Source: Blastocatellia bacterium
GTDB lineage: Bacteria > Acidobacteriota > Blastocatellia > HR10 > J050
Length of the DNA: 39,043 nucleotides
Direction of reading: 5' to 3'
NCBI GenBank assembly: GCA_025054955.1
Contig: JANWZE010000013.1
Location: 1 to 39,043 of the forward strand
Shown: in pieces, positions 15,914-24,746 of the stretch
How positions within the stretch are numbered: the stretch's first letter is position 1
Layout: every line of letters starts with the position of its first letter
The notes under the pieces: model-generated
Told to the model about the DNA's origin: nothing
Databases searched by the model: none
What the model saw: the letters and a program-made list of their open reading frames with translations, nothing else
Position numbers and translations under genes: made by a program

Positions 15914-18199
15914 ATGCGCAAGGTAGGAATCCTCACTAGCCTTTTGATGATCGCGCTCATCGGATCATTCAGCATCTCATTACGGTTGAAACTTCGGCCT
16001 CAACCGGTGCGTGTATCCGGCGCGTATGAAGCGCTCGCCGCTTGGAACGCGCAGCGCTCATATCCTTACGCGGAGATGCCCGGCGCAGCCTACTATGCTG
16101 CGTTTGAAAAAGCCAAAAAGGATTTGCAGGGTGTCCGGCAAGCCAAATTCCTATCGGTCGCTCCCTGGTCTGCGATTGGGCCGCATAATATCGGTGGCCG
16201 AACATTGGCCATCGCCTTTGACCCGCAGAATCCCGATACCATCTACGCCGGTTCAGCGAGCGGCGGACTTTGGCGCAGCCAAACCGGCGGTGTTGGCGCC
16301 AATGCTTGGCAGTACGTGCCGACGGGATTTCCAGTGCTGGCCGTGAGTGCGATTGCCTTTGCCCCCGGTGACTCACGAACGTTCTATATTGGCACCGGCG
16401 AGGTGTACAACTATCAAAACGCTATGCTCTTTGGTCAGGCCAATCGAGCACTGCGCGGTAGCTACGGCATAGGAATTTTGAAAACAACCGATGGCGGCGC
16501 AACCTGGTCGAAAAGCCTTGATTGGTCAGCTCATCAACAACGTGGCGTGCAGGCTGTGAAAGTTGATCCGGTCAATGCCAATGTTGTTTGGGCGGCAACG
16601 ACAGAAGGGGTCTACAAAACGACCGACGCCGGCCGGAACTGGTCGCGCGTGCTCAATGTGATCATGGCGACAGACCTGGTGATTCATCCTATGGACACCA
16701 ATATCGTCATTGCGGCCTGCGGCAACTTTGCCAGTCCTGGTCACGGCATCTATCGCACAACTGACGGCGGCGCAACGTGGTCGAAGCAGACGCGAGGCCT
16801 GCCGTCGCGATTTGCTGGCAAAGCGACGCTGGCGCTTTGTGAAACGTCGCCCAATGTTGTCTATGCCGGCATTGGTAACGGCTTCTCGTCCGGCAGCATC
16901 ACCTGGCTGTGTCGTTCAGAGGATAGCGGCGCGGCGTGGACCATTGTCTCGCAAGTTGACTACGCTGCCTGGCAAGGTTGGTTTTCTCATGATGTCGCTG
17001 TCAATCCAACCAATCCCAACGATGTCATCACAGCCGGGATTCAGGTCTGGCGGTCGCTCACGGGTGGAACGTCGCCGGTCGTCAAATCCACGTTCAATCC
17101 GTTCACCGGCCCGGTGCCTGCCGGTGCGCCCGAAGGACCGCCCAACTATGTGCACTCTGATATTCACGACATCGTCTATCACCCGCGCGACCCGCGACGT
17201 GTGTACTTTGCGACTGACGGCGGCGTCTTCCGCTCGCTGGATGGCGGCGAGACGTTCCAAGGGTGTAATGGCGGCTATCAAACGGCGCAGTTCTACAATG
17301 GCTTCTCCAGCTCACCGACCGATCCGAATTTGGCCATCGGCGGTCTGCAGGATAACAGCACGGCGATTTATCGCGGTCATTCGGCCTGGAGCCGGTTTCA
17401 CATTGGCGGCGACGGCGGCTGGACAGCCATTGATCCGAGAGCAAATCACATTCTGTACGGCTCATTTCAATTTCTCCAGATACGCAAGTCGGTGGACAAT
17501 GGTCAAACGTGGACAGCGATTGCGCCAGCTTCTCAAGACGGGAGGCCAACCTGCTTCATCGCCCCGTATGTGTTGAGTCCGAGCTGGCCTGATGTGCTCT
17601 ATGCCGGGCGAGACATCGTCTACAAGTCGGTGGACGGTGGAGTGAGCTGGACGGCGACCAATAATGGCCGTCCACTCGACGGGAATCCGATATTGGCAAT
17701 GGCTATTTCCTATCAAAACAGCGAGGTCGTCTATGTGGCCTCGTCGCCGGGACAAACACGTGGCCGGCTTTTTCGCACAACCGACGGCGGTAACAGTTGG
17801 ACTAACATCACTGGCAACCTGCCGGATCGTTTTCCTGCCGACCTGGTGGTTGATCCAACGAATGACGCGATTGTCTACGTGACATTCTCCGGGTTCGGTA
17901 CCTCGCATGTGTTCAAGTCAACCGATGGTGGACTGAGCTGGCAGGACATCGGCGCTGGCTTGCCCGATGTGCCGACGAATGCGCTAGTGGTTGATCCGTT
18001 GTGGCCCGACCATCTCTATGTCGGCAATGATCTGGGCGTTTATGTTTCCACCGATGGAGGGCGAAGTTGGCAAAATTTCAGTGAAGGATTGTTGGACGCG
18101 GTCGCGGCATTTGATCTGAGCATTTCACCGAGCAATCGCATGCTGCGCGTTGCCACGCACGGCAACGGTGTTTTTGAGCGGCGTTTAATCGGTGAGTGA
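15914..18199 (+). CDS. Exported Asp-box (BNR/VPS10-like) beta-propeller protein
   Basis: 761 residues. AGGAG lies about 7 bases before the ATG. The N-terminus (5-22) is hydrophobic after MRK, a signal peptide or anchor without a clear cleavage site. From about 80 onward at least nine Asp-box motifs (S/T-x-D-x-G-x-x-W) recur, among them TTDGGATWSK twice, TTDAGRNWSR, SVDNGQTWT, SVDGGVSWT, TTDGGNSWT, STDGGLSWQ and STDGGRSWQ. Such motifs mark sialidase-, sortilin- or xyloglucanase-like propellers, often two stacked. No glycosidase catalytic residues can be assigned, so enzyme or binding role is open. It probably works outside the cytoplasm. It is divergent from DUF1800, convergent with xthA. Confidence 0.82.
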   Translation: MRKVGILTSLLMIALIGSFSISLRLKLRPQPVRVSGAYEALAAWNAQRSYPYAEMPGAAYYAAFEKAKKDLQGVRQAKFLSVAPWSAIGPHNIGGRTLAIAFDPQNPDTIYAGSASGGLWRSQTGGVGANAWQYVPTGFPVLAVSAIAFAPGDSRTFYIGTGEVYNYQNAMLFGQANRALRGSYGIGILKTTDGGATWSKSLDWSAHQQRGVQAVKVDPVNANVVWAATTEGVYKTTDAGRNWSRVLNVIMATDLVIHPMDTNIVIAACGNFASPGHGIYRTTDGGATWSKQTRGLPSRFAGKATLALCETSPNVVYAGIGNGFSSGSITWLCRSEDSGAAWTIVSQVDYAAWQGWFSHDVAVNPTNPNDVITAGIQVWRSLTGGTSPVVKSTFNPFTGPVPAGAPEGPPNYVHSDIHDIVYHPRDPRRVYFATDGGVFRSLDGGETFQGCNGGYQTAQFYNGFSSSPTDPNLAIGGLQDNSTAIYRGHSAWSRFHIGGDGGWTAIDPRANHILYGSFQFLQIRKSVDNGQTWTAIAPASQDGRPTCFIAPYVLSPSWPDVLYAGRDIVYKSVDGGVSWTATNNGRPLDGNPILAMAISYQNSEVVYVASSPGQTRGRLFRTTDGGNSWTNITGNLPDRFPADLVVDPTNDAIVYVTFSGFGTSHVFKSTDGGLSWQDIGAGLPDVPTNALVVDPLWPDHLYVGNDLGVYVSTDGGRSWQNFSEGLLDAVAAFDLSISPSNRMLRVATHGNGVFERRLIGE

Positions 18200-18317
18200 G
18201 GCAATCGTTGGGATGCGGCTGGCGCTTTGAGCAAATCGAGCCGAACAGCTCACGCGGAACGTCGTGGCTCATTACCTCTGGCCTGATGAGCACCAGCCCA
18301 GGCAGTCAGCACGCGGG

Positions 18318-19091
18318 TCAATCCTCGTCCTCAAAGATGGCGATGACCGGCGCATGATCGGAAGCTTTGTCGCCTTTGCGCTCGTCTCGATCAATCATCG
18401 CGCCGATGCACCGCTCGGCCAGCGGGCGCGTGACCAGGATGTGATCAACCCGCAGCCCATCGTTGCGAGGAAAACTCAATTGCCGATAGTCCCACCAGGA
18501 GTAAAGACCTGCTTCAGCGTGGTGAAGCCGCAACGTGTCGGTCAAACCGAGTTCTAAAATGCGACGGAACTGATCGCGCATCTCCGGGTTGAACAACACC
18601 GACCCTTCCCAACGCTCTGGGAAAGCCACGTCGCGCGGCTCCGGCGCAATGTTTATGTCGCCACAGAGAGCCAGCGGTTTGCTCAGATCGCTGGCCGATA
18701 AATAGGCCTGCAGCCGAGCGAGCCATTGCTGCTTGTAGGCATACTTGTCGCTGCCTACTTCAGCGCCGTTGGGGACATACGCCGAGATAATGCGAACGCC
18801 TTTGACCGTCGCCGCAATCAATCGCGCTTGCGGATCATCAATGCCGTCGTTGAAGCCTCGCGCAACATCGCTCAACGGTGTGCGCGCCAGGATCGCCACG
18901 CCGTTGTACGTCTTCTGTCCGCAGACGGCCGCTTCATAGCCAGCTTGGCGCACAGCGTCAAACGGAAATGCCTCATCGGTGACCTTCAATTCCTGCAAAC
19001 ACACCACATCCGGTTGATGTTTGGCCAGCCAGTTCAACAGCCGCGACTCGCGGGCGCGAATTGAATTAACATTCCAGGTAGCAATTTTCAT
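18318..19091 (-). CDS. xthA: Exodeoxyribonuclease III (ExoIII/AP endonuclease)
   Basis: 257 residues, typical length. Motifs of the EEP nuclease fold: MKIATWNVNSIRAR at the start, CLQELK with metal-binding Glu near 34, YNGVAIL, GDINIAPEPRD, FSWWDYR-like YSWWDYR, and the closing RVDHILVT and SDHAPV with the catalytic Asp-His. It cuts DNA 5' of abasic sites and degrades 3' ends during base-excision repair. It is the last gene of the minus-strand operon, starting only 3 bases after the HAD phosphatase stop, so it is probably cotranscribed with birA and nadC. Confidence 0.95.
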   Translation of the reverse strand: MKIATWNVNSIRARESRLLNWLAKHQPDVVCLQELKVTDEAFPFDAVRQAGYEAAVCGQKTYNGVAILARTPLSDVARGFNDGIDDPQARLIAATVKGVRIISAYVPNGAEVGSDKYAYKQQWLARLQAYLSASDLSKPLALCGDINIAPEPRDVAFPERWEGSVLFNPEMRDQFRRILELGLTDTLRLHHAEAGLYSWWDYRQLSFPRNDGLRVDHILVTRPLAERCIGAMIDRDERKGDKASDHAPVIAIFEDED

Positions 19092-19094
19092 CGT

Positions 19095-20246
19095 TTAAGC
19101 CCTCACCGCTTGCAAGAAGATGGGGAGTTCGTTGACCGATGGAAGAATGACGTCCGCCATCGCCTCAACAAACATCATGCGTTTGGCTTTTGGATCATGG
19201 CTGCTGTCGGTGACGCCGGCGAACAAGTAGCGTGGGTCATGTTGATTGGCGCGTCGGGTCATGATGAAATCTTCGGCAGAATCACCGACATACAAAGCTC
19301 GTTTGAATGGGTTCATCGCTTGCGCCGCCGCCAGCAATGAATAAGGCGCCGGTTTGGCGCGTTCAGCGCGGAGCGTTTGAACGTCGGCATGAGTGTTCAG
19401 CTCATCGTCTTCCAGCAGAATTCGCGCGCGAGGATTGAAGGCGTCAAACATTGCTCCCAACGTGTAGCGCGTCGCCACTGTGCCGCGACCGGAGGCGATG
19501 CCCAGGTTTGGCGTGCCCACTATCTTGGTTAACTGTTTCAGTGTCGCGTCGGTAATGATAGGTCTTTCGTTGTCAATGGCGCCACGACCGGTGTAATACT
19601 GCGCCGGCTGCCGATGAACGCGCTGAAACAAATCAGGCCCATAGAAAATTTCGTCGAAGATGGTGGCCAGCAAGCTGTGTGCGCCTTGTTCCGGGTACTG
19701 CACAAGTTGTTTGAATCGGTGGAGTGCTTGCAGCCTGTAGCGCGGTTGCCGACCCTGCATGAGAATGCTTTCTAATGGTCCAAGGCCTGTGGTATTGGCC
19801 TGCGCGACGAAGCGGTAGAGGCCGTCATGCAGGCGCTCGGCATCAGCGCTCAGACGCTGACGCGCATGGCGTCCCTGAAGGAATTCTTCAAGGTACGGCC
19901 GCGGCAAACACGAAACCAAGTAAAGCGCGATGACATACGTTGAATTCCAATCGTTATTGAATCCGCCGCTTTTGCGCAGGGTCTCAACGATGGAGGGCGT
20001 AACGACTCGCGCCGGTATGGTGACGCCAACCAGCGCATCGAGAAGGAATCGAACCGTTCGGATGATCGTCGCCGTGTAGGATCGCCGTGTATCAATCAAC
20101 ACACCGTCACAATCGAAAATGATCGCCTGTATGTCGCGCAGTTGGGTTACCACAGCCGGTTTGATATAGACTGTTCGACCCATGAAGCGGCGGCGATGAT
20201 AAAGCGGCGATGAGTGCTCAGTGAGTTTGTCGTTGCGCGCGGTCAT
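19095..20246 (-). CDS. HAD-superfamily hydrolase with a large cap insertion
   Basis: 383 residues. All four HAD motifs are present: FDCDGVLID with Asp45/Asp47, Ser252 in SGRG, Lys298 in AKPAP, and VGDSAED (320-326). It should be a phosphatase or related phosphotransferase using the aspartyl-phosphate mechanism. The region between motif I and II spans about 200 residues, far longer than usual C1 caps, and resembles no cap I know, so substrate is unknown. Start chosen at 20246 because its ATG overlaps the birA stop by 4 bases (ATGA), implying coupled translation; another ATG (20183) lacks a ribosome site. Its place between birA and xthA gives no clear pathway. Confidence 0.78.
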   Translation of the reverse strand: MTARNDKLTEHSSPLYHRRRFMGRTVYIKPAVVTQLRDIQAIIFDCDGVLIDTRRSYTATIIRTVRFLLDALVGVTIPARVVTPSIVETLRKSGGFNNDWNSTYVIALYLVSCLPRPYLEEFLQGRHARQRLSADAERLHDGLYRFVAQANTTGLGPLESILMQGRQPRYRLQALHRFKQLVQYPEQGAHSLLATIFDEIFYGPDLFQRVHRQPAQYYTGRGAIDNERPIITDATLKQLTKIVGTPNLGIASGRGTVATRYTLGAMFDAFNPRARILLEDDELNTHADVQTLRAERAKPAPYSLLAAAQAMNPFKRALYVGDSAEDFIMTRRANQHDPRYLFAGVTDSSHDPKAKRMMFVEAMADVILPSVNELPIFLQAVRA

Positions 20247-21028
20247 CGTTCTCGAAGGTTTTGCACGTCGCCACTGAAAATTGTTTCGTGTGTGCCATCG
20301 CTCATTTCGACGATGAGCGCACCGGCTGGAGTCAGGCCGCGCGTGGTGCCGGTGATGGTGCGGCCACCGATGATGACTTGTACGGGCTTGCCGGTGGCAT
20401 AACTGGATAGCTCACTCCAACGGCAAATGATGGGAGCCGCGCCTTGCGTCAGGAACGTGTCGTACCAGGCATCCAAGGTGACGTACAACTTCTGACGAAC
20501 CTCATCCACATCAATGGCACGCCCTGTCTCCAGTTTAAGCGACGTTGCGTGAAGCGCCATGTCGGGTGGAAACGAAGCTTGATTGATGTTGACGCCAATG
20601 CCGGCAATGGCATAAAGCAGACGGTCTTCCATGACTTCCGTTTCCACCAAAATACCAGCCAGCTTGCAATCGCCAATCAGAATATCGTTGGGCCATTTGA
20701 TGTCTACCGGCAGCCGGTACTGTCCTCGCATCAATTCGGCTAGTCCCACGGCAAGCATCAGCGTCAGCACGGGCGCGTCCGCCGGAGGAATCGGCGGACG
20801 CAAAATGATCGAGTGATAGAGACCGTCATTCTTCGTCGAGACCCAGCTTCGGCCCAATCGGCCACGGCCACGCGTTTGCTCATCAGCCACCACCGTCGTT
20901 CCCTCGCTAGCGCCCACTTCCGCCAGCTCGCGCGCGATGTCGTTGGTTGAGGTCACCGACTCATACCGGTACACAACGTTGTTAAACCGTCGCAGCATGG
21001 TCGCTCGTGTGTGTGAAGGGGTATTCAT
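20243..21028 (-). CDS. birA: Biotin--[acetyl-CoA-carboxylase] ligase (no DNA-binding domain)
   Basis: 261 residues. Attaches biotin to the lysine of biotin-carrier domains through biotinyl-AMP. The signature GRGRLGR (54-60) and KWPND (111-115), then KLAGILVE and GIGVNIN, identify the ligase core; a C-terminal SH3-like domain follows (about 215-261). There is no N-terminal helix-turn-helix, so this is a group I enzyme that should not repress transcription. A plausible substrate, the biotin-carrier-like protein, is encoded elsewhere in the window. An internal Met11 could also be the start. The first codons are duplicated just upstream (see the leader ORF), and the stop overlaps the HAD gene by 4 bases. 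Confidence 0.93.
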   Translation of the reverse strand: MNTPSHTRATMLRRFNNVVYRYESVTSTNDIARELAEVGASEGTTVVADEQTRGRGRLGRSWVSTKNDGLYHSIILRPPIPPADAPVLTLMLAVGLAELMRGQYRLPVDIKWPNDILIGDCKLAGILVETEVMEDRLLYAIAGIGVNINQASFPPDMALHATSLKLETGRAIDVDEVRQKLYVTLDAWYDTFLTQGAAPIICRWSELSSYATGKPVQVIIGGRTITGTTRGLTPAGALIVEMSDGTHETIFSGDVQNLRER

Positions 21029-21109
21029 AAACGCTCAGCGTCGCAACGATACATGACGTTGTTAAACCGTCGCAGCATGGTCGCTCGTGTGTATGAAGGG
21101 GCATTCATA
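20976..21109. repeat. 54-bp direct duplication of the birA start region
   Basis: 20976-21029 and 21056-21109 are 54-base copies with two mismatches, offset 80 bases. The downstream copy (on the minus strand) contains the birA start; the other lies between nadC and birA. Confidence 0.92.
21025..21108 (-). CDS. 27-codon leader ORF created by birA start duplication
   Basis: It starts with the duplicated birA ATG and reads MNAPSYTRATMLRRFNN, closely matching the birA N-terminus. It then leaves the duplication and ends after 27 codons. Its TGA overlaps the birA ATG as ATGA, and its ATG is only 4 bases past the nadC stop. Ribosomes leaving nadC could therefore translate it and re-initiate at birA. 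Whether it is translated is unknown; as an ORF it is certain. Confidence 0.5.
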   Translation of the reverse strand: MNAPSYTRATMLRRFNNVMYRCDAERL

Positions 21110-21112
21110 GAC

Positions 21113-21967
21113 TCAGGCAGGGGAAATTTTCAAGCTGATGTCCACCGCCGGCGCTGAATGCGTCAAGGCGCCGACCGAAATCAAGTCCACGCCAGCTTCG
21201 GCATACCGGCGCACCGTTTCCAGCGTTATTGAGCCGGAGGCTTCCAGCAAGACCTCAGGCGCCGTGGCTCGAGCAATACGAACGGCCTCTTCGGTCATTT
21301 CCGGCGTCATATTGTCCAGCATGATGACATCAGCGCGGGCGGCCAGCGCGTCGCGCAATTGGTCGAGCGTGCGCACCTCGATTTCGATCTTGTGCAAATG
21401 TCCGACCGAGCGACGGGCGCGCTCGATGACCTCCTTGATGCTGCCGGCCAAGGCCAGATGATTGTCCTTGATGAGCACGCCGTCGTCCAATCCAAACCGG
21501 TGATTATAGCCGCCCCCCATCAGGACGGCGTATTTTTCCAGCATGCGCAGCCCCGGTGTAGTCTTGCGTGTATCCACGATCTTCGCTTTGGTTCCGGCCA
21601 CTGCTTCCACAAACGCGCGCGTCAAGGTGGCAATCCCGGAGAGCCGCTGTAACAGATTAAGCGCCGTTCGTTCGCCCATCAGCAGGACATCAGCCGGGCC
21701 TCTGACGCGGGCGAACACATCGCCCGCTTTGACGCGCTCGCCATCGGCGGCAAATGCTTCGATTTCCACCGGCGCTTCCAGCACAGCAAAGACGGCATCG
21801 GCGATTTCCAAACCGGCGAGTACCATGTCCTGCTTGGCCAAAAATCGCCCGCGCGCCATCATGGCTGTGGGAAGCGTACATTGCGTGGTGATGTCGCCTC
21901 GCCCGACATCTTCCGCGAGGAAATCACTGGCCAGTTTGAATAAGTCCGAGGGGGTCAGTTTGAGCAT
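21113..21967 (-). CDS. nadC: Quinolinate phosphoribosyltransferase (decarboxylating)
   Basis: 284 residues, standard for NadC. It converts quinolinate and PRPP to nicotinate mononucleotide and CO2 in de novo NAD synthesis. Diagnostic segments are EDVGRGDITT near the start, GERTALNLLQRLSGIAT, DTRKTTPGLR, GGGYNHRFGLDDGVLIKDNH, IEVEVRT-like IEIEVRT and MLDNMTPE, and the ending SVGALTHSAPAVDISL. It starts 20 bases after the valS stop without a clear ribosome site. No nadA or nadB is seen here. Confidence 0.96.
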   Translation of the reverse strand: MLKLTPSDLFKLASDFLAEDVGRGDITTQCTLPTAMMARGRFLAKQDMVLAGLEIADAVFAVLEAPVEIEAFAADGERVKAGDVFARVRGPADVLLMGERTALNLLQRLSGIATLTRAFVEAVAGTKAKIVDTRKTTPGLRMLEKYAVLMGGGYNHRFGLDDGVLIKDNHLALAGSIKEVIERARRSVGHLHKIEIEVRTLDQLRDALAARADVIMLDNMTPEMTEEAVRIARATAPEVLLEASGSITLETVRRYAEAGVDLISVGALTHSAPAVDISLKISPA

Positions 21968-21986
21968 GGCTATTGTGAGTTAGGAG

Positions 21987-24674
21987 TTAGGAGGTTAACT
22001 GTTGGAGCATGGCGATCAATCTGGTCCGCTGGGCTTGTAACTCGTGATGCCGTTCGCGCGTCGCGGCGACCACATCAGCAGCAGCCCGCTGGAGGAAATC
22101 AGAACTACTTAAACGGCGATCGAGCTGCTCGATTTCTTTTTCCAACTTGGCCAGATTCTTGCTCAACCGCGTGCTCTCTTTGTCGAAATCAATGAGTCCT
22201 TCCAGCGGCAAGGCCATTTCGATGTCAGCAACGACGTCGCGTGCCACATGCTGCCATTGATTGATGGACGAGACAAATTCCAGGTTGACGCGAGCCAGCC
22301 GCCGTAAGGGTTCACTGTTATCCTGAATCAGTTGGCGAGTCTCGTCATTCGGCGCGTGCAGCAACAATGCGAGTTCTCGGCCCAGCTCAATGTTTAACTC
22401 GCCTCGAATCGCGCGCACTTTTTTGATCAGCTCGATGATGGTCTGCATCTGCCGCTCAGCTTGTTCGTCCACCAGCGCGGCGTCGGCTGTCGGAAACGGC
22501 GCCACACAGATGGAATCGCGGCTTCTCACGATCGGCAGCCGCTGCCACAGCTCTTCGGTAATGAACGGCATGAATGGATGCAACAATCGCAACGCCGTTT
22601 CGAGCACATAAACCAGGCGCCGGCGCGCAACGATGGATTGCGACCCAGCAACCGACGCGCTCAGGTGTGATTTGGACAATTCGATGTACCAATCGCAGAA
22701 ATCATCCCAGAAGAAATGGTACAAACGCTGCGCCGCCTCATGGAACATGAACTCTTCGAGGTCTTGGTTCACCTGGCCGATGGTGTGATGGAGCCGGCTC
22801 AACATCCAGCGGTCGTGCAGCGCCAGTGGCTCCTCCGTCGGCGGCTCAGCCGTCGGTTCCAACTCAGCGCAATGAATCATGACGAAGCGAGCCGCATTCC
22901 AAATCTTGTTGCAGAAATTGCGATAGCTCTCCATCTTGGAGTATTGCAACGCGATGTCCATGCCCGGTGAGGCTGCCGAGGCCAGCGTGAACCGCACTGC
23001 ATCCGTGCCATATTGATTGAAGACATGCAGCGGATCAATCACGTTGCCTTTCATCTTGGACATCTTCTGACCATAGGGGTCGCGGATCAAGCCCGTGATG
23101 AATACCGTGCGAAACGGCACGTCGTTCATGAATTTCAACCCCATCATCATCATCCGCGCCACCCAGAAGAAGATGATGTCAAAGCCGGTGACGAGCACTG
23201 ACGTCGGATAGAATGTTCGCAAATCATCGGTGTCATCCGGCCAACCAAGCGTCGAGAACGGCCAGAGCGCCGAGCTGAACCACGTGTCCAGCACATCTTC
23301 ATCCTGCGTCAGAGCGTCGCTGCCACAGGTCGCACATCGAGTCGGCGCGTCGCGGGCTACTGTCGTATGTCCGTTCGAACAATACCACGCCGGAATGCGA
23401 TGGCCCCACCAAAGCTGCCGCGAAATGCACCAATCGCGGATGTTCTCCAACCAATCGAAGAACGTCTTTTCCCAGTTGGGAGGAACAAAGCGTGTCCGAC
23501 CATCTTTGACAGCCCGGATCGCTTCATCGGCCATTGCTTTCACGTTGAGGAACCATTGCGTCGAGACGAGCGGTTCGATGACCGTGTGACAACGATCGCA
23601 CTGCCCCACGCTGTGCGTGTAGTCTTCAACTTTGATGAGTTGACCGGCCGCCTCAAGGTCCTTCAACAGGCGTTGACGCGCCTCAAACCGATCCAAGCCG
23701 GCGTAGGGTCCAGCTTCATCTGTCATCCGACCATCTTTGCCGATCACGACAATGGAAGGCAGTTGAAACTGGCGACCGATCTCATAATCGGCCGGATCGT
23801 GCGCCGGCGTCACTTTGACCACGCCGGTGCCAAAGTCCTTTTCCACACGGTCGGATTGGATCACCGGCAACGCGCGATTCAAGATCGGCAGCATCACGGT
23901 CGCGCCGCGCAAATGCTGGTAACGCTCATCCGTGGGATTGACGGCCACGGCCGTATCGCCGAGCATGGTTTCTGGTCGCGTCGTGGCTACCACAAGCGCG
24001 TCGTTGACTGCCGACGGCTGTTCGTCGGCTCCACGGCGGTCACCGGCAACCAGTTTGTAAGCGATGTAATAGAGCTTGCCCTGCGTCTCCTGCTTCGGCG
24101 CTTCCAGGTCAGAGAGCGCTGTCATGCAACGTGGGCACCAGTTGACGATATAGCTGCCGCGATAAATCAAGCCCTCTTCGTAGAGCCGCACAAACGCCTC
24201 ACGAACCGCGCGTGAAAGCCCCTCATCCAGCGTGAACCGCTCGCGCGACCAATCCACCGACGCCCCTTCGAGCCGCGTTTGTCGCTGAATCGTGCCACCC
24301 GAATGCTCCTTCCACTGCCAGACACGCGCTTCGAATGCCTCCCGTCCAAGCGCTTCGCGCGTTTGTCCTTCTTCAGCCAAGAGGCGTTCGACGACCACCT
24401 GCGTGGCAATGCCAGCGTGATCGGTGCCCGGCAACCACAGCGCCTTGTAGCCCTGCATCCGCCGCCAGCGCGTCAGCACGTCCATCAACGTGTGTTGCAG
24501 CGCATGTCCCATGTGCAGATAACCGGTCACATTCGGCGGCGGGATCACAATACAGTATGGCTGACCGTTGGGATTCACCTCCGGCTTGAAATAGCCGCGG
24601 CTCTCCCAAAGCGGATACCATTTCTGCTCAGCTTCCTGAGGATTGTAGACCTTGGGAATCTCCTGTTGAGTCAT
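21987..24674 (-). CDS. valS: Valyl-tRNA synthetase
   Basis: 895 residues from the ATG at 24674 (another in-frame ATG at 24683). Class I synthetase charging tRNA-Val. HMGHAL (HIGH motif) is near residue 55. The CP1 editing domain follows, with [12 protein letters not shown], and the KMSKS loop appears as KMSKMKGN. The anticodon-binding domain follows WNAARF. A C-terminal coiled coil of about 70 residues is rich in Leu, Lys and Glu, as in bacterial ValRS. The editing CP1 also holds paired cysteine motifs (CDRC and CATCG), possibly zinc sites. A 13-bp inverted repeat precedes the gene and could act in its control. Confidence 0.97.
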   Translation of the reverse strand: MTQQEIPKVYNPQEAEQKWYPLWESRGYFKPEVNPNGQPYCIVIPPPNVTGYLHMGHALQHTLMDVLTRWRRMQGYKALWLPGTDHAGIATQVVVERLLAEEGQTREALGREAFEARVWQWKEHSGGTIQRQTRLEGASVDWSRERFTLDEGLSRAVREAFVRLYEEGLIYRGSYIVNWCPRCMTALSDLEAPKQETQGKLYYIAYKLVAGDRRGADEQPSAVNDALVVATTRPETMLGDTAVAVNPTDERYQHLRGATVMLPILNRALPVIQSDRVEKDFGTGVVKVTPAHDPADYEIGRQFQLPSIVVIGKDGRMTDEAGPYAGLDRFEARQRLLKDLEAAGQLIKVEDYTHSVGQCDRCHTVIEPLVSTQWFLNVKAMADEAIRAVKDGRTRFVPPNWEKTFFDWLENIRDWCISRQLWWGHRIPAWYCSNGHTTVARDAPTRCATCGSDALTQDEDVLDTWFSSALWPFSTLGWPDDTDDLRTFYPTSVLVTGFDIIFFWVARMMMMGLKFMNDVPFRTVFITGLIRDPYGQKMSKMKGNVIDPLHVFNQYGTDAVRFTLASAASPGMDIALQYSKMESYRNFCNKIWNAARFVMIHCAELEPTAEPPTEEPLALHDRWMLSRLHHTIGQVNQDLEEFMFHEAAQRLYHFFWDDFCDWYIELSKSHLSASVAGSQSIVARRRLVYVLETALRLLHPFMPFITEELWQRLPIVRSRDSICVAPFPTADAALVDEQAERQMQTIIELIKKVRAIRGELNIELGRELALLLHAPNDETRQLIQDNSEPLRRLARVNLEFVSSINQWQHVARDVVADIEMALPLEGLIDFDKESTRLSKNLAKLEKEIEQLDRRLSSSDFLQRAAADVVAATRERHHELQAQRTRLIAMLQQLTS

Positions 24675-24682
24675 AGCGAGCA

Positions 24683-24729
24683 TTCAGCCATCAGCACGCC
24701 GTTTCATCATCCGATGGCTGATGGCTGAA
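24683..24729 (-). repeat. Perfect 13-bp inverted repeat upstream of valS
   Basis: TTCAGCCATCAGC (24683-24695) is complementary to GCTGATGGCTGAA (24717-24729), with a 21-base loop. It fills most of the bamD-valS gap and reaches the upstream candidate ATG of valS. It could be a dispersed palindrome, a processing site or an attenuating hairpin. No T run follows, so it is not a simple terminator. Confidence 0.75.
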
Positions 24730-24746
24730 AAGTGATGGCTTGCGGT

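Noticed and set aside
20976-21109. CRISPR or riboswitch reading of the birA duplication
   Set aside because: Only two copies, partly coding; better explained by simple duplication of the start region.
24683-24729. T-box leader for valS
   Set aside because: A single stem only; no conserved T-box bulge or terminator/antiterminator arrangement.
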